DNA of 64,000 nt from Oscillospiraceae bacterium (GCA_017408915.1 JAFQTS010000065.1:1-64000); one strand, 5' to 3'; positions 10,297 through 19,808 are shown, counted from the stretch's first letter. Notes: generated by a model not told the origin, from the sequence alone. Made by a program: numbers and translations.

Positions 10297-12048
10297 TCAA
10301 TTCTGCTGCATTTGCTCTACGATGAGTGCCAGCTTATCGCACAAATGCTGGGCTTCGTCGCAGTCGGCGTTTTCCAGACAGCGGGCGATGCGGGTCTCCA
10401 AATCCTTCTTCTGCAGCTCCAGCTCCAAATAGTCCTTGCTGAAATGCTTTTTGTAAATCATCTTGCGGAAGGCGCGGGCACTCATGGGACGGATGGTACC
10501 GTTATCCACAAAGAGGATGGTGTCGGCGCAGTTGACGATGGTGTAGAAGTCGTGGGAGACCATCAGCACTGCGCCGCCATAAGCGGCGATGGCGTCTTCC
10601 AAGGCGATTTGGGCGAAGGTGTCGAGATGGCTGGAGGGCTCGTCCAGCAGCAGGAAGTTGGCCTCGCCCGCCGCCAATTTGGCAAGCTGCAGCAAATTCT
10701 TCTCGCCGCCCGACAGGGCAGACACCTTGCGCCCGAGGCTGTCGGGGTCAAAGCAGTAATCCTGCAAATGCGCCTCCACCTGCTCGCGATTCTCAAAGCC
10801 AATGGAGAAAAACTCCTCGTAGATGGTGTTGTGCTCATTCAAAATCTCCGCGTGGAGCTGGGAGAAGAAGGCGGGGGCGGCCTCCTCGGAGAAGTGGATG
10901 GAAGGGTGGTCGTTCTTCCAAATCTCCCGGAGCATGGAGGTCTTGCCCGTGCCGTTAGCGCCTACCAGCGCCACTTTTTCCCCTGCGTGCACCGCGAAGG
11001 AGACGGATGTTAAGAGGGTGTCCTCAAAGGAGAGGGCGTAGTCCTCCACGCGGAGCAGTTCTGCGGCCTCCTCCATTTCCTCCACGGCGGGGAGACGGAT
11101 GTCGGGCTGACGGATCTCCACAAAGGGGGCTTTGATCTGCCGCTCCAACAGGCGGTTTAAGTAGCTGACCTTGCCCTTCAAAGTGCGCCCGTGCTGAGAT
11201 TCCGCCACCTCGGAGGCAATGTCGCGGAGGCGATCTACCAGTTCAGATACACGCTGAATTTCCTCGTCGTTGATAAGGGCTGCCCGCTTGAGGTCGATTT
11301 TCTTCTGCAGGCGGGAGTAGCTATACTCGGTGAAATTGCCCTCGAACTCCTGCAAGTCGCCGTTTTCCAAGTGCCAAATGTGGTCGAAGCAGTGGTTTAA
11401 GAGATAGCGGCTGTGGGTGATGACCAGCAGCGTCCCTTGATAGGCGTTGATAAGGTCACGGAGACCGTTTAAGTTCTCGAAGTCCAAAAACACATCGGGC
11501 TCGTCCATCATCAGCAGCGCGGGGCGGCGCAGCATTTGGCGGATGATCTGCACCAGTTTCAGTTCGCCGCCGCTTAATTTTTCCAGTTCCAAAGCGGCCT
11601 TGTCGCTGAGCTCGGCAAGCTGCAGCTGGCGGCGGATGTTGTTCTCATAGTTGTCCGCGTCCATGGCGCTGCTCTCGTCCATCAAGAGCTGATAGCGCTC
11701 CATCAGCACGTCCAAGTCCTCGGAAACGCCCATCTCGGTGCAGACATCCTCGATGGTCTTCTCCAAAGCGAGAAAATCTTGGCAGAGATAGTCGTAGACG
11801 GTGGTGGACTGGTCGCCCTCCCGTCCCACAAACTGGCTCACATAGCCCATGCGCCCTGCGGTGTTGACCTTGAGCTTGCCATCGAAGGTATAGGCCTCTT
11901 GGTCGCGGATGAGGTTCAGCAAGGTGGTCTTGCCCGAGCCGTTGCTGCCCATTAAGGCGCAGTGGCAGTTCTCCTCCAAATGGAAGGAGATGTTTTGGAA
12001 GAGATAGGTGCTTTGAAAGCCGAAGGTGAGTTTTTCTGCGTAAATCAT
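10297..12048 (-). CDS. ABC-F family ATPase (ribosome-associated type)
   Basis: 583 residues, two ABC domains and no membrane segments, the ABC-F layout. First domain: Walker A GSNGSGKTT at 34-42, signature LSGGELKL, Walker B MMDEPDVFLD. Second domain: Walker A GANGTGKTS, signature LSGGEKNLLQ, Walker B LLLDEPSSHLD. The linker of about 80 residues between the domains is charged and helical. ABC-F proteins act on the ribosome as translation factors or antibiotic-protection proteins; which one applies here cannot be told from sequence alone. Monocistronic, with its own promoter. Confidence 0.9.
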   Translation of the reverse strand: MIYAEKLTFGFQSTYLFQNISFHLEENCHCALMGSNGSGKTTLLNLIRDQEAYTFDGKLKVNTAGRMGYVSQFVGREGDQSTTVYDYLCQDFLALEKTIEDVCTEMGVSEDLDVLMERYQLLMDESSAMDADNYENNIRRQLQLAELSDKAALELEKLSGGELKLVQIIRQMLRRPALLMMDEPDVFLDFENLNGLRDLINAYQGTLLVITHSRYLLNHCFDHIWHLENGDLQEFEGNFTEYSYSRLQKKIDLKRAALINDEEIQRVSELVDRLRDIASEVAESQHGRTLKGKVSYLNRLLERQIKAPFVEIRQPDIRLPAVEEMEEAAELLRVEDYALSFEDTLLTSVSFAVHAGEKVALVGANGTGKTSMLREIWKNDHPSIHFSEEAAPAFFSQLHAEILNEHNTIYEEFFSIGFENREQVEAHLQDYCFDPDSLGRKVSALSGGEKNLLQLAKLAAGEANFLLLDEPSSHLDTFAQIALEDAIAAYGGAVLMVSHDFYTIVNCADTILFVDNGTIRPMSARAFRKMIYKKHFSKDYLELELQKKDLETRIARCLENADCDEAQHLCDKLALIVEQMQQN

Positions 12049-12083
12049 GGGCGTTCCTCAACTTTTCATATCATTACTGCCTT

Positions 12084-12112
12084 ATCATAGCGGCATTTGT
12101 GCCCTATTGCAA
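12084..12112 (-). promoter_or_regulatory. Promoter of the ABC-F gene
   Basis: On the minus strand TTGCAA (12107-12112), 17-base spacer, TATGAT (12084-12089). The leader is only about 30 bases, leaving little room for the attenuator leaders often found upstream of resistance ABC-F genes. Confidence 0.65.
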
Positions 12113-12195
12113 GTTCTTTTATTTTTAACACTTTCCAAACACGGAAAAATGTGGTACACTAACACGGTAAATTGCTTAAATAGGAGAGAGAAACT

Positions 12196-13596
12196 ATGTT
12201 CGCAACCATTATTGATTGGCTCAATACGGCCCTGTACAGCTATGTGCTGATTATTCTGCTGATATTGGGCGGCATCTTTTTCACCGTCCGCACCCGCTTT
12301 GCCCAGTTCCGTCTGCTGGGGAAGCAGTTCAAGGCCGTGACGGAGAAGAACGGCAGCGGTGTGTCCTCGTTCCAAGCCCTCATGGTGTCCACCGCCTCCC
12401 GCGTGGGTACGGGCAACATCATCGGTGTTGCCACCGCGCTGTGCGTGGGCGGCTTCGGCAGCGTGTTTTGGATGTGGGTCATCGCCATTATCGGCGGCGC
12501 TACGGCTTTCGTGGAGAGCACGCTGGCCCAGATCTACAAAAAGCGTGGCAAGGACGGCTGCTACGGTGGCCCTGCCTACTACATTGAGGCGGCCTTTAAG
12601 GGGAAGAAGGGCGTTGCCATTCTCTTTACCGTGTTTTTGATTTTGACCTACGGTATCGGCTTCAATATGCTGGCATCCTACAACCTCCAGTCCACCTTCT
12701 CCACCTACAGCTTCTATAATGCCGACATCACCCCTTGGATCATCGGTTTTGTCATCGCTGCGCTGGTGTGCTACTGCCTCATGGGCGGCGGCAAGCGCAT
12801 CGTGTCGGTGACGGGCGTTCTCGTGCCCATTATGGGTGCTCTCTACATTTTGGTGGCGCTGGTGCTGGTGATCCTCAATGCCAAGATGCTGCCCGATGTG
12901 TTCCGTCAGATCTTCGTGGGCGCCTTTGATTTCCGCGCCATCTTCGGCGGCTTCGGCGGTTCCTGTGTTATGTACGGCATCAAGCGCGGCCTCTTCTCCA
13001 ATGAGGCAGGTGTGGGTTCTGCTCCCAACGCCGCCGCCTCTGCCGACATTGACCATCCCGTGAAGCAGGGCTTGGTGCAGACCCTGTCCGTGTTTATCGA
13101 CACCCTCCTTGTCTGCTCCGCCACTGCCTTTATGTGCATGACCTCCGGTGTGACCCCTCCCACCACCAGCGCCGAGGCAGCCTCCTATGTGCAGGCTTCC
13201 CTCAGCGTCACTTTGGGCGGCGTGGGCCCCATTTTCATCACCGTAGCCATGGTGCTGTTCGCCTTCACCACACTTCTGGGCAACCTTTTCTATGTGGATA
13301 AGGCCATCAACTATCTGCTGGGCAAAGAGCCTACGAAGGTGGTGCGGAATATCTGCTATGTGGTGGCTTCCCTCATTATCTTCGTGGGTGCGGGCTTAAG
13401 CGCCGATATGCTGTGGAACATCGCCGATGTGCTGATGGGAGGCATGACCATTATCAACATCCCCGTGATCCTTTACTTGGGCAAGTATGCCTACCGCGCA
13501 CTGCGTGACTACGAGCACAAGAGCGCAGAGGGCCTCGAGATGACCTTCTGCAAGAAGGACATCGGCCTCGCCGACGAGACGGATTACTGGAACTGA
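12196..13596 (+). CDS. Sodium:alanine symporter family protein (AgcS/AlsT)
   Basis: 466 residues, about 10-11 hydrophobic helices. The segment SSFQALMVSTASRVGTGNIIGVATAL near residues 57-82 is the signature of the alanine/glycine:cation symporter family, as is KRGLFSNEAGVGSAPNAAA in the second half. Imports a small neutral amino acid with Na+ across the cytoplasmic membrane. AGGAGAG precedes the ATG. It is monocistronic and ends in a bidirectional terminator. The exact substrate (alanine, glycine or other) is not determinable here. Confidence 0.92.
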   Translation: MFATIIDWLNTALYSYVLIILLILGGIFFTVRTRFAQFRLLGKQFKAVTEKNGSGVSSFQALMVSTASRVGTGNIIGVATALCVGGFGSVFWMWVIAIIGGATAFVESTLAQIYKKRGKDGCYGGPAYYIEAAFKGKKGVAILFTVFLILTYGIGFNMLASYNLQSTFSTYSFYNADITPWIIGFVIAALVCYCLMGGGKRIVSVTGVLVPIMGALYILVALVLVILNAKMLPDVFRQIFVGAFDFRAIFGGFGGSCVMYGIKRGLFSNEAGVGSAPNAAASADIDHPVKQGLVQTLSVFIDTLLVCSATAFMCMTSGVTPPTTSAEAASYVQASLSVTLGGVGPIFITVAMVLFAFTTLLGNLFYVDKAINYLLGKEPTKVVRNICYVVASLIIFVGAGLSADMLWNIADVLMGGMTIINIPVILYLGKYAYRALRDYEHKSAEGLEMTFCKKDIGLADETDYWN

Positions 13597-13605
13597 ACAA
13601 GGCAA

Positions 13606-13641
13606 GAAAAAAGCTGACCGCCGCGGCGGTCAGCTTTTTTT
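13606..13641. terminator. Bidirectional terminator between the two symporter genes
   Basis: Stem GCTGACCGCC / GGCGGTCAGC with flanking A6 and T7. It differs from the 10246-10281 hairpin essentially only in one loop base. Confidence 0.92.
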
Positions 13642-13658
13642 ATGTGTGTTGGGATGGA

Positions 13659-15104
13659 TTATGCTTCGTTCTCGTCTTGCCAGACGGGGGCGGCAGCGCC
13701 TTTGTACTTCTTTTTGAAGATCCGTCTGCGGAAGAGGAACACCGTGTAGACGCACCACAGCACAAAAAAGATGGCGAGGGCGATGAGGGCGTTGGTGAGG
13801 GATTTGCCTGCAAAGCCCAAAAGGAACAGCAGCGGGGCGATCATCACCATGGCGGGGAAGTTGGAGAGGATGTACAGGCTGGAGGTGGGGGTGCGGAGGC
13901 CGGGGTCGATCTCCTTCAGCAGGATCATGCCGTTGGAGGCAGTACCCGTCAGTGTGCCGAAGGACATGAGGAAGAACTCATGCTCGAAGCCCTTGAAGCA
14001 CTCCTTGGAGACCTTGCGGATGTACACATAGGTGATGGCAGCGCCGACCACGCTGAGGATAACGATGGGCAGGACATAGTTCTTAATGTCGTTGATCTCG
14101 ATGGCGGCCACGCCTGCCACGATCATCAGATCGAAAGCAAAGCCGGAGATACGATCCATCTGATAGTTGTTGATGTACTGGCGGTGCATCAAGTTGCGCT
14201 TGCGCAGCACCTTGACCACGGCGCGGATCAGCATACCGGCAATGGAGGCCCACAGGAAGTTAAAGCCCCATGCGATGCTGTTGGTAAAGTCGGAGAGGAT
14301 GCCCAGCAGGTACATAAAGCCGAAGGCGATGGCGTAGGCCAATGCCACGAAGCCCGTCTGAATGGTGAACTTGTCCACAGACTCGTTGTCGGGGATCTCG
14401 GTACCGTCGGGGTTGGTATGGTCAATGACCTCGCCGGAGGGTCTTGCCTCGCGGACATGGAGGCCGCCGCGCTTCTTGCTGATGTTGATGTGCAGCACGC
14501 CGAACACGGAGGCCACCAAAAAGCCGAGGGAGGCGAGGGACAGGCCGAAGCTGCCGTTGCCTGCGAACATGGCGGCGGGGGTGTTGGTAAAGTTGATGTC
14601 CCAGCTGAGGGCGTTGCCGGGGCCCTGACCGAAGGCCAAGGGGAGAATGAGACCGCAGACATAGGAGACGATCTTCTCACCGTGGCGGGTCAGCAGGAAC
14701 AAGAGAATGGTGATGCCCATGCCTACGAAGGCCTGCAGCATATAGGTGCCGCCCTGCAATGCGCCGTACTCCACCACCTGTATCTTTTTGGTCTTGTGGG
14801 TGCTTTTTTCCGTCTTAAGGGACATGGCGGCAAAGCCGATGGCGAGACAGTGATAGGTGATGACCTGCATGAGGCGGTTATCCACCATGACGAAGCCAAA
14901 CTGCTTGGTGATAATGTTCACCACCAGCAGCAGTGTACCGCCCAGCAGCGCCGAGGGAATGAGGCACTTGCGGAACAGGGGGATAGTGCGGCGCAGAATA
15001 TTGCCCAGCATCAAAAACAGCAGCAGAAGGCCAAGCTGTACAAGAAACGCCCAAACGGCGTCATAATTTGCCATTGTAAAATCCCAACTGAATGTTTTAT
15101 CCAT
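13659..15104 (-). CDS. Sodium:glutamate symporter family protein (GltS-like)
   Basis: 481 residues with about 10-12 hydrophobic helices. The N-terminal helix, then IPSALLGGTLLL, YHCLAIGFAAMSLK and the GLILPLAFGQGPGNAL stretch, fit the GltS Na+/glutamate symporter family. It is somewhat longer than E. coli GltS (about 400), with an extra hydrophilic loop near residues 215-245. AAGGAGCTG lies ahead of the start. Convergent with the alanine-type carrier; the shared terminator ends both. The substrate is inferred from the family only. Confidence 0.85.
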   Translation of the reverse strand: MDKTFSWDFTMANYDAVWAFLVQLGLLLLFLMLGNILRRTIPLFRKCLIPSALLGGTLLLVVNIITKQFGFVMVDNRLMQVITYHCLAIGFAAMSLKTEKSTHKTKKIQVVEYGALQGGTYMLQAFVGMGITILLFLLTRHGEKIVSYVCGLILPLAFGQGPGNALSWDINFTNTPAAMFAGNGSFGLSLASLGFLVASVFGVLHINISKKRGGLHVREARPSGEVIDHTNPDGTEIPDNESVDKFTIQTGFVALAYAIAFGFMYLLGILSDFTNSIAWGFNFLWASIAGMLIRAVVKVLRKRNLMHRQYINNYQMDRISGFAFDLMIVAGVAAIEINDIKNYVLPIVILSVVGAAITYVYIRKVSKECFKGFEHEFFLMSFGTLTGTASNGMILLKEIDPGLRTPTSSLYILSNFPAMVMIAPLLFLLGFAGKSLTNALIALAIFFVLWCVYTVFLFRRRIFKKKYKGAAAPVWQDENEA

Positions 15105-15201
15105 GTGATTTTCAGCTCCTTACATTCACTTAGTAGCCAACGGGAAATGACCTCCCATTGGACTTTATCTATGTAAAACCCGCGAAGGGTGAATCCGATT
15201 A

Positions 15202-15230
15202 ATTATAAACCCATCTTCTTCCTTCGTCAA
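15202..15230 (-). promoter_or_regulatory. Promoter of the GltS-like gene
   Basis: Minus strand TTGACG (15225-15230), 17 bases, TATAAT (15202-15207): near-consensus. The leader to the start codon is about 90 bases. Confidence 0.75.
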
Positions 15231-15268
15231 GCATGGTTGGGGAAAAGGAGGGGGCGGAAAAAGGAAAA

Positions 15269-15305
15269 ACCTGCGCTGACGACGGTGTCAGCGCAGGTTC
15301 TTTAT
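15269..15305 (-). terminator. Terminator of the GH13 glucosidase gene
   Basis: Stem CTGCGCTGAC / GTCAGCGCAG, followed on the minus strand by a T-rich tail. It lies just after the stop codon at 15313. Confidence 0.85.
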
Positions 15306-15312
15306 GGAAATG

Positions 15313-16965
15313 TTATTCCTCCCACAGATACACGCGGCACTCGTAGGGACGGAGGGTGGTGCTATCAAAGTCGGGGTAGTTGTGGAGGATGCACTGGGCG
15401 GTAGATTTATCAAAGCCTGCGGGGAACTTCGCCTTTGTCCCCTTCTCCGTAAAGCTGCAGATGACGAGGAGCTTTTCTCCCACCATCTTGCGGCTGTAGC
15501 AGTAGACCTTGCCGTTTAGGAAGAAATGCTCGCGGTATTGTCCGTGGCGCACCACGGGCAACTCCTTGCGGAGATGGATGGCCTTGCGGTAGAAATGGAG
15601 AATGGAATCGGGGTCACTCTCCTGTTGGGCCACGTTGATTTCTCGGTAGTTGCGGTTTACATAAAACCACGGCGTGCCTGTGGTGAAGCCTGCGTTCTCG
15701 CTGTCGTCCCACTGGACAGGGGTGCGGGCGGAGTCGCGGGAAGAGCGCCACATTTTCTTGAGGCGCACGTCCTCGGGCTTGCTTAAATTGCTGTGGGCGT
15801 AGTTATAGCGGGTCTGCACATCCTCGTACATATCGGCGCTCTCGGGCTGCCAGTTCAGCATGCCGATTTCCTGCCCTTGGTAGATGAAGGGCGTACCCTG
15901 CTGGAAGAGCATGGCGGCGGCAAGGGTCTTGCCGCTCTGCTTCCAATATTGTTCGCTGCCGTAGCGGGAGATGATGCGGGGATGGTCGTGGTTTTCTAAA
16001 TAGAGCATATTCCACGCCTTGCCCCACAATTTCTTCTGCCAAGAGGAAAAGGCGTGCTTCATGCGGTGGAGGGAGAACTTGGTGGGGAGATAGTCGGTAA
16101 AGAGGCAGTCGGCGCACTGGCACTGGAACTGAATCATCATGTCCAGCTGCCCCTGCTCCTCGTCAATATATTTGAGGGCCCGCTTAGGCCACACCAAGGG
16201 GGCTTCGGCGAGGGTGAAGCAGTCGTAGTGGTCGAAGACGTCACGCTTGAACTCGGCGAGGTACTCGTGGATGTGGGGGCCGTGGTTATAGCAGGGCATA
16301 CCCTTATAGATGGGGAAGAGGTGGTCATCGGGCAAGCCCTCTTTTTTGGAGATGTAGGTGATGACATCCTCGCGGAAGCCGTCCACACCCATGTCCAGCC
16401 AAAAGCGGAGGATTTTCTTCACTTCCTCGCGGACGAGGGGGTTATCCATGTTGAGGTCGGGCTGCTTCACGGCGAAGAGGTGGAGGTAATACTCCCCACG
16501 CACCTCGTCGAATGTCCACGCCTTGCCCTCGAAGTTGCTGTCCCAGTTATTGGGGAGCTTGCCATCTTCACGGGCAGGCCGCCAAATGTAGTAGTCGGTG
16601 TAGGGGTCGATACGCTGGCGGCTCTTTTGAAACCACTCATGTTCATCGCTGGTGTGATTTACCACCAAGTCCATCACTAATTTCATCCCACGCTGATGGC
16701 AGCCCTCCAGCACTTTTTGGAAAGCCTCCATGCCGCCGAACTGGGGGTCGATGTCCATATAGTCGGCGATGTCGTAGCCACAATCTGCCCCGGGGGAGGG
16801 ATAGATGGGGGAGAACCAAATGCCGTCACAGCCTAAGGATTGAATATAGTCCAGCTTTTCCAGCACGCCCCACAAATCGCCCATGCCGTCGCCATTGCCG
16901 TCCTTGAAGCTGCGAGGCCAGATTTGATAGAATACCATATCCTTATACCAGCGGCTGCGTGCCAT
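15313..16965 (-). CDS. GH13 alpha-glucosidase (oligo-1,6-glucosidase type)
   Basis: 550 residues from the ATG at 16965, preferred over the ATG two codons earlier (16971) because AGGAG then sits at an 8-base rather than 2-base spacing. Retaining alpha-glucosidase cutting short alpha-glucans. FYQIWPRSFKDGNGDGMGDL starts the barrel; the nucleophile Asp lies in VDGFREDVI, the acid Glu in TLAEAPLV, and the third acid in YLENHDHPR. No signal peptide, so it is cytoplasmic. Divergent from a sugar symporter, suggesting it acts on the imported sugar. Linkage specificity is uncertain. Confidence 0.9.
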   Translation of the reverse strand: MARSRWYKDMVFYQIWPRSFKDGNGDGMGDLWGVLEKLDYIQSLGCDGIWFSPIYPSPGADCGYDIADYMDIDPQFGGMEAFQKVLEGCHQRGMKLVMDLVVNHTSDEHEWFQKSRQRIDPYTDYYIWRPAREDGKLPNNWDSNFEGKAWTFDEVRGEYYLHLFAVKQPDLNMDNPLVREEVKKILRFWLDMGVDGFREDVITYISKKEGLPDDHLFPIYKGMPCYNHGPHIHEYLAEFKRDVFDHYDCFTLAEAPLVWPKRALKYIDEEQGQLDMMIQFQCQCADCLFTDYLPTKFSLHRMKHAFSSWQKKLWGKAWNMLYLENHDHPRIISRYGSEQYWKQSGKTLAAAMLFQQGTPFIYQGQEIGMLNWQPESADMYEDVQTRYNYAHSNLSKPEDVRLKKMWRSSRDSARTPVQWDDSENAGFTTGTPWFYVNRNYREINVAQQESDPDSILHFYRKAIHLRKELPVVRHGQYREHFFLNGKVYCYSRKMVGEKLLVICSFTEKGTKAKFPAGFDKSTAQCILHNYPDFDSTTLRPYECRVYLWEE

Positions 16966-16997
16966 ACCCATCGCTCCTTTTTCTTGCTTTTTTTTAC

Positions 16998-17026
16998 ATT
17001 ATAGCACTCGTGGTGTCGTCTGTCAC
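16998..17026 (-). promoter_or_regulatory. Promoter of the glucosidase gene
   Basis: Minus strand GTGACA (17021-17026), 17 bases, TATAAT (16998-17003). It lies back to back with the symporter promoter; the two -35 boxes are only about 11 bases apart, so one regulator could control both. Confidence 0.75.
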
Positions 17027-17037
17027 CGATAATATGA

Positions 17038-17066
17038 TTGACAGGGGGATTTTCCGCCGCTACAAT
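17038..17066 (+). promoter_or_regulatory. Promoter of the GPH sugar symporter gene
   Basis: TTGACA (17038-17043), 17 bases, TACAAT (17061-17066), close to the sigma-A consensus. The leader is short, about 30 bases. Confidence 0.8.
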
Positions 17067-17101
17067 GGGCGTAGTGAGTGAGCTTGAGGAGGAATCTACC
17101 T

Positions 17102-18445
17102 ATGAAGCAGCAGGATAAGCGCAACCGTATCTGTTTCGGTCTCGGTACGGTGGGGCGGGATATGCTCTACGCCTTCGAGGCCAATACCATTCTCTATTTC
17201 CTCTCGGATGTGCTGTCGCTGCAGGTTTGGGAGTTTGCCGCCACCAGCATGATTTTGTCGGTGCTGCGTATTTTCGATGCTCTCAATGACCCCATTACAG
17301 GTCTTGTCATCGACAATATCCGCTCCCCGTGGGGTAAGTTCAAGCCTGCTATTTTGGTGGGCGGCATTTTAAGCGCTGTGTTCTTTGTCCTCCTCTTTGC
17401 CAACATCGGTACGGGCTGGGTCTTTGTCATTTCCTTCGGCCTTGCCTATCTCCTGTGGGACATTGCCTACGGTATCAACGACATCGGCTACTGGACGCTG
17501 CTGCCCGCCATGTCCTCCGACCAGAAGCAGCGGGAAAAGACGGGTACGTTCGCCCGCATCTGCGCCAACATCGGTATGTACATCGTCATGGTGGCATGGC
17601 AGCCTGTAACCAGTGCGCTGGGAGATACCCCCAAGGTGTGGTTTTGCTGCACCCTCGTTATCGCCGTCATCTTCCTTCTCGGCCTTCTCTTCCCCCTCTT
17701 GGGTGTGAAGGAGCGGCGCACTGCCCCCGAGGCGCAGGAGTCCACCTCCTTGCGTCAGATGTGGAACGCCCTTGTGAAGAACGACCAGCTCATGTGGACG
17801 ACCCTGTCCATGAGCCTTTTCATGGTGGGCTATACCACCACTGTCAGCTTCGCCCTCTACTATATGAAATACATCTTCGGCGACGAGAGCCTCTATGTGG
17901 TGCTCGTGGCGGTGGTGGGCGTTGCACAGTTGAGTGCGCTGGCGGTCTATCCCCGTATCGCCGCGAAAATGAATCGCCGCAAGCTCTACACCGTGGCAAC
18001 GGTACTGGTGCTGGCGGGCTATCTCCTGTTCTTCGTGGCGGAGATTTCCCTCGTCCTCATTGTCATCGGCGCGGTGCTGGTGTTCGTGGGACAGGCTTTC
18101 ATTCAGACCTTGATGCTCATGTTCCTCGCCGACACGGTGGAGTACGGTCACTGGAAACTGGGCAAGCGCAACGAGTCCGTCACCTTCTCCATCCAGCCTG
18201 TTATCAATAAGCTGGGCGGCGCCATCTCCACAGGCTTTGTGAGCTTGACCCTCCTCCTCTCGGGTATTAAAATCGACGGCGGTACGGTGGATGCCATCGA
18301 CGCCTCGGGTAAGCTGATTTTCAAAAGCGCCATGTTCGCCCTGCCCTTGGTGTTCATCCTCGTGGGCTATGTGGTGTATTTGAAGAAGTATAAAATTGAC
18401 GAACAATTCTACGGCGAGATTTTGCAGGATTTGGAAAGTAAATAA
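17102..18445 (+). CDS. Glycoside-pentoside-hexuronide (GPH) family sugar:cation symporter
   Basis: 447 residues from ATG 17102, placed after TTGAGGAGG. A GTG at 17078 would swallow that ribosome site. Twelve hydrophobic segments; early residues carry FGLGTVGRDMLYAFEANTIL, then LNDPITGLVIDN and SPWGKFKPAIL, all typical of MelB/XynB-type GPH transporters. Probably imports an alpha-glucoside or similar glycan with Na+ or H+ for the divergently encoded GH13 enzyme. Substrate is inference from the neighbour. Confidence 0.9.
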   Translation: MKQQDKRNRICFGLGTVGRDMLYAFEANTILYFLSDVLSLQVWEFAATSMILSVLRIFDALNDPITGLVIDNIRSPWGKFKPAILVGGILSAVFFVLLFANIGTGWVFVISFGLAYLLWDIAYGINDIGYWTLLPAMSSDQKQREKTGTFARICANIGMYIVMVAWQPVTSALGDTPKVWFCCTLVIAVIFLLGLLFPLLGVKERRTAPEAQESTSLRQMWNALVKNDQLMWTTLSMSLFMVGYTTTVSFALYYMKYIFGDESLYVVLVAVVGVAQLSALAVYPRIAAKMNRRKLYTVATVLVLAGYLLFFVAEISLVLIVIGAVLVFVGQAFIQTLMLMFLADTVEYGHWKLGKRNESVTFSIQPVINKLGGAISTGFVSLTLLLSGIKIDGGTVDAIDASGKLIFKSAMFALPLVFILVGYVVYLKKYKIDEQFYGEILQDLESK

Positions 18446-18450
18446 GCAAA

Positions 18451-18488
18451 AAAGCACCCTGTTCCCACGGGAACAGGGTGCTTTTTTG
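18451..18488. terminator. Bidirectional terminator between the GPH symporter and kynU
   Basis: Stem GCACCCTGTTCCC / GGGAACAGGGTGC with A6 and T6 flanks, between convergent genes. Confidence 0.92.
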
Positions 18489-18496
18489 CTTGTAAG

Positions 18497-19777
18497 TTAG
18501 GCAACTGTGCCTGCCTTGTTTTCGTACTTGAGGTGGGCGCCTGTGTCCATGATGGTCTTGAGAATTTGCACCAAGTCGTAGACATCGGTGTAGCGGATGT
18601 AGAGGGGCTGAGGAGCAAGGCGAATGACGTTGGGATAGCGGAAATCGGGGACGACACCTGCCGCCTTCAGCGCCTCGTTGATGCGGGCGGCCTCGGCGTG
18701 TTCCAATGCCACATGACCGCCGCGAACAGCGTCCTCACGGGGATTGCCCACGGTGAAGCCGTAGGAGCTCAGCTCCGTGTCGATGAGGTACATGAGATAG
18801 GCGGTCAAGTCGAGGGACTTGGCGCGAACCGCCGCCATGTCCACCCCTTCATAGATGTCCAGCGCGCCGTCCACGGCGGCAAGGCTGAGGACTGCCCCCG
18901 TGCCCGTCTGCCAGCCGCCAGCGTTGTCGGCGTGTTCGAAGGTGTCGCGCAGTTCAAACTGGGTATCCTTGCGGTTGCCCCACCAGCCGCTAAGGCCGGG
19001 GCCGCGGGAGAAGTGGCGGGCGTTGATGTAGAGACCTGCAATGGCGCCGGGGCCGCCGGAGAGGTACTTATAGTTGCACCACAGTGCAAAGTCGCAGTCG
19101 ATTTTGGCAAAATCGTGGTCGATGTTGCCGATGCTGTGGCACAAATCGAAGCCGATAATAATGCCCTTTTCGTGGGCAACCTTCGTCAAGCGCTCCAAGT
19201 CGAGAAGCTGGGCACTGCGATAGAGGACGGAGGGCAGGAGGGCCACCGCCACATCCTCCGTCATGGCGGCGAGGATGTCCTCTTCATTGAGAGTCTTGCC
19301 ATCGCGGCTGTGGATGACCTTTACCGTTTTCTCGGGGTCGAGGCCGCGGCTCTTGACAAAACTGGTAATTGCGTAGCGGTCGGTGGGGAAGTTCAGCTCG
19401 TCAATGAGAATTTTGTTGCGTGCGCCCTCGGGCTTATAAAAAGTGGCGATGCACTGGTGGACATTCAAGGTGGTATTGGCGCAGATGGTGACCTCCTCGG
19501 GTTTTGCGTTAATGAGGCGGGCTAATTTTGCGCCAATCACATCGTGGTAGAGGAAATAGTTGGTAGGTGCGCCCGACCAGATGTTGATGCCGTAGGTTTT
19601 CCAATCCTCCAAAGCACGCAGTACGGCTCTTTCCGCGTCCTTCGAGCATAGGCCCAGGGAGTTGCCGTCCATGTAGATTTGGTTTTCCTTGGTGTAGAAA
19701 TGGTTGCGGAGATGGGCGATGGGGTCGAGGGAGTCCTTGTATTCAGCAAAGGCTCTGCCGTTTTCGTAAGTACCCAT
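18497..19777 (-). CDS. kynU: Kynureninase
   Basis: 426 residues from the ATG at 19777, preceded by AAGGAGG; an upstream in-frame start would run into the previous terminator. PLP enzyme that cleaves kynurenine to anthranilate and alanine (or 3-hydroxykynurenine to 3-hydroxyanthranilate). IYMDGNSLGL near the N-terminus and CNYKYLSGGPGAIAGLY, holding the PLP lysine, are family signatures, and the length matches. No tryptophan dioxygenase or kynurenine formamidase is nearby; oxygen-requiring steps would not fit an anaerobe, so it probably acts on external kynurenine. Confidence 0.93.
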   Translation of the reverse strand: MGTYENGRAFAEYKDSLDPIAHLRNHFYTKENQIYMDGNSLGLCSKDAERAVLRALEDWKTYGINIWSGAPTNYFLYHDVIGAKLARLINAKPEEVTICANTTLNVHQCIATFYKPEGARNKILIDELNFPTDRYAITSFVKSRGLDPEKTVKVIHSRDGKTLNEEDILAAMTEDVAVALLPSVLYRSAQLLDLERLTKVAHEKGIIIGFDLCHSIGNIDHDFAKIDCDFALWCNYKYLSGGPGAIAGLYINARHFSRGPGLSGWWGNRKDTQFELRDTFEHADNAGGWQTGTGAVLSLAAVDGALDIYEGVDMAAVRAKSLDLTAYLMYLIDTELSSYGFTVGNPREDAVRGGHVALEHAEAARINEALKAAGVVPDFRYPNVIRLAPQPLYIRYTDVYDLVQILKTIMDTGAHLKYENKAGTVA

Positions 19778-19808
19778 GGAATGATCCTCCTTGTGGTTTC
19801 TTGCCTTG

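Noticed and set aside
12120..12165. Consensus promoter for the alanine-type symporter
   Set aside because: Only a TACACT -10 with a poor -35 could be placed, so it is not listed as a feature.
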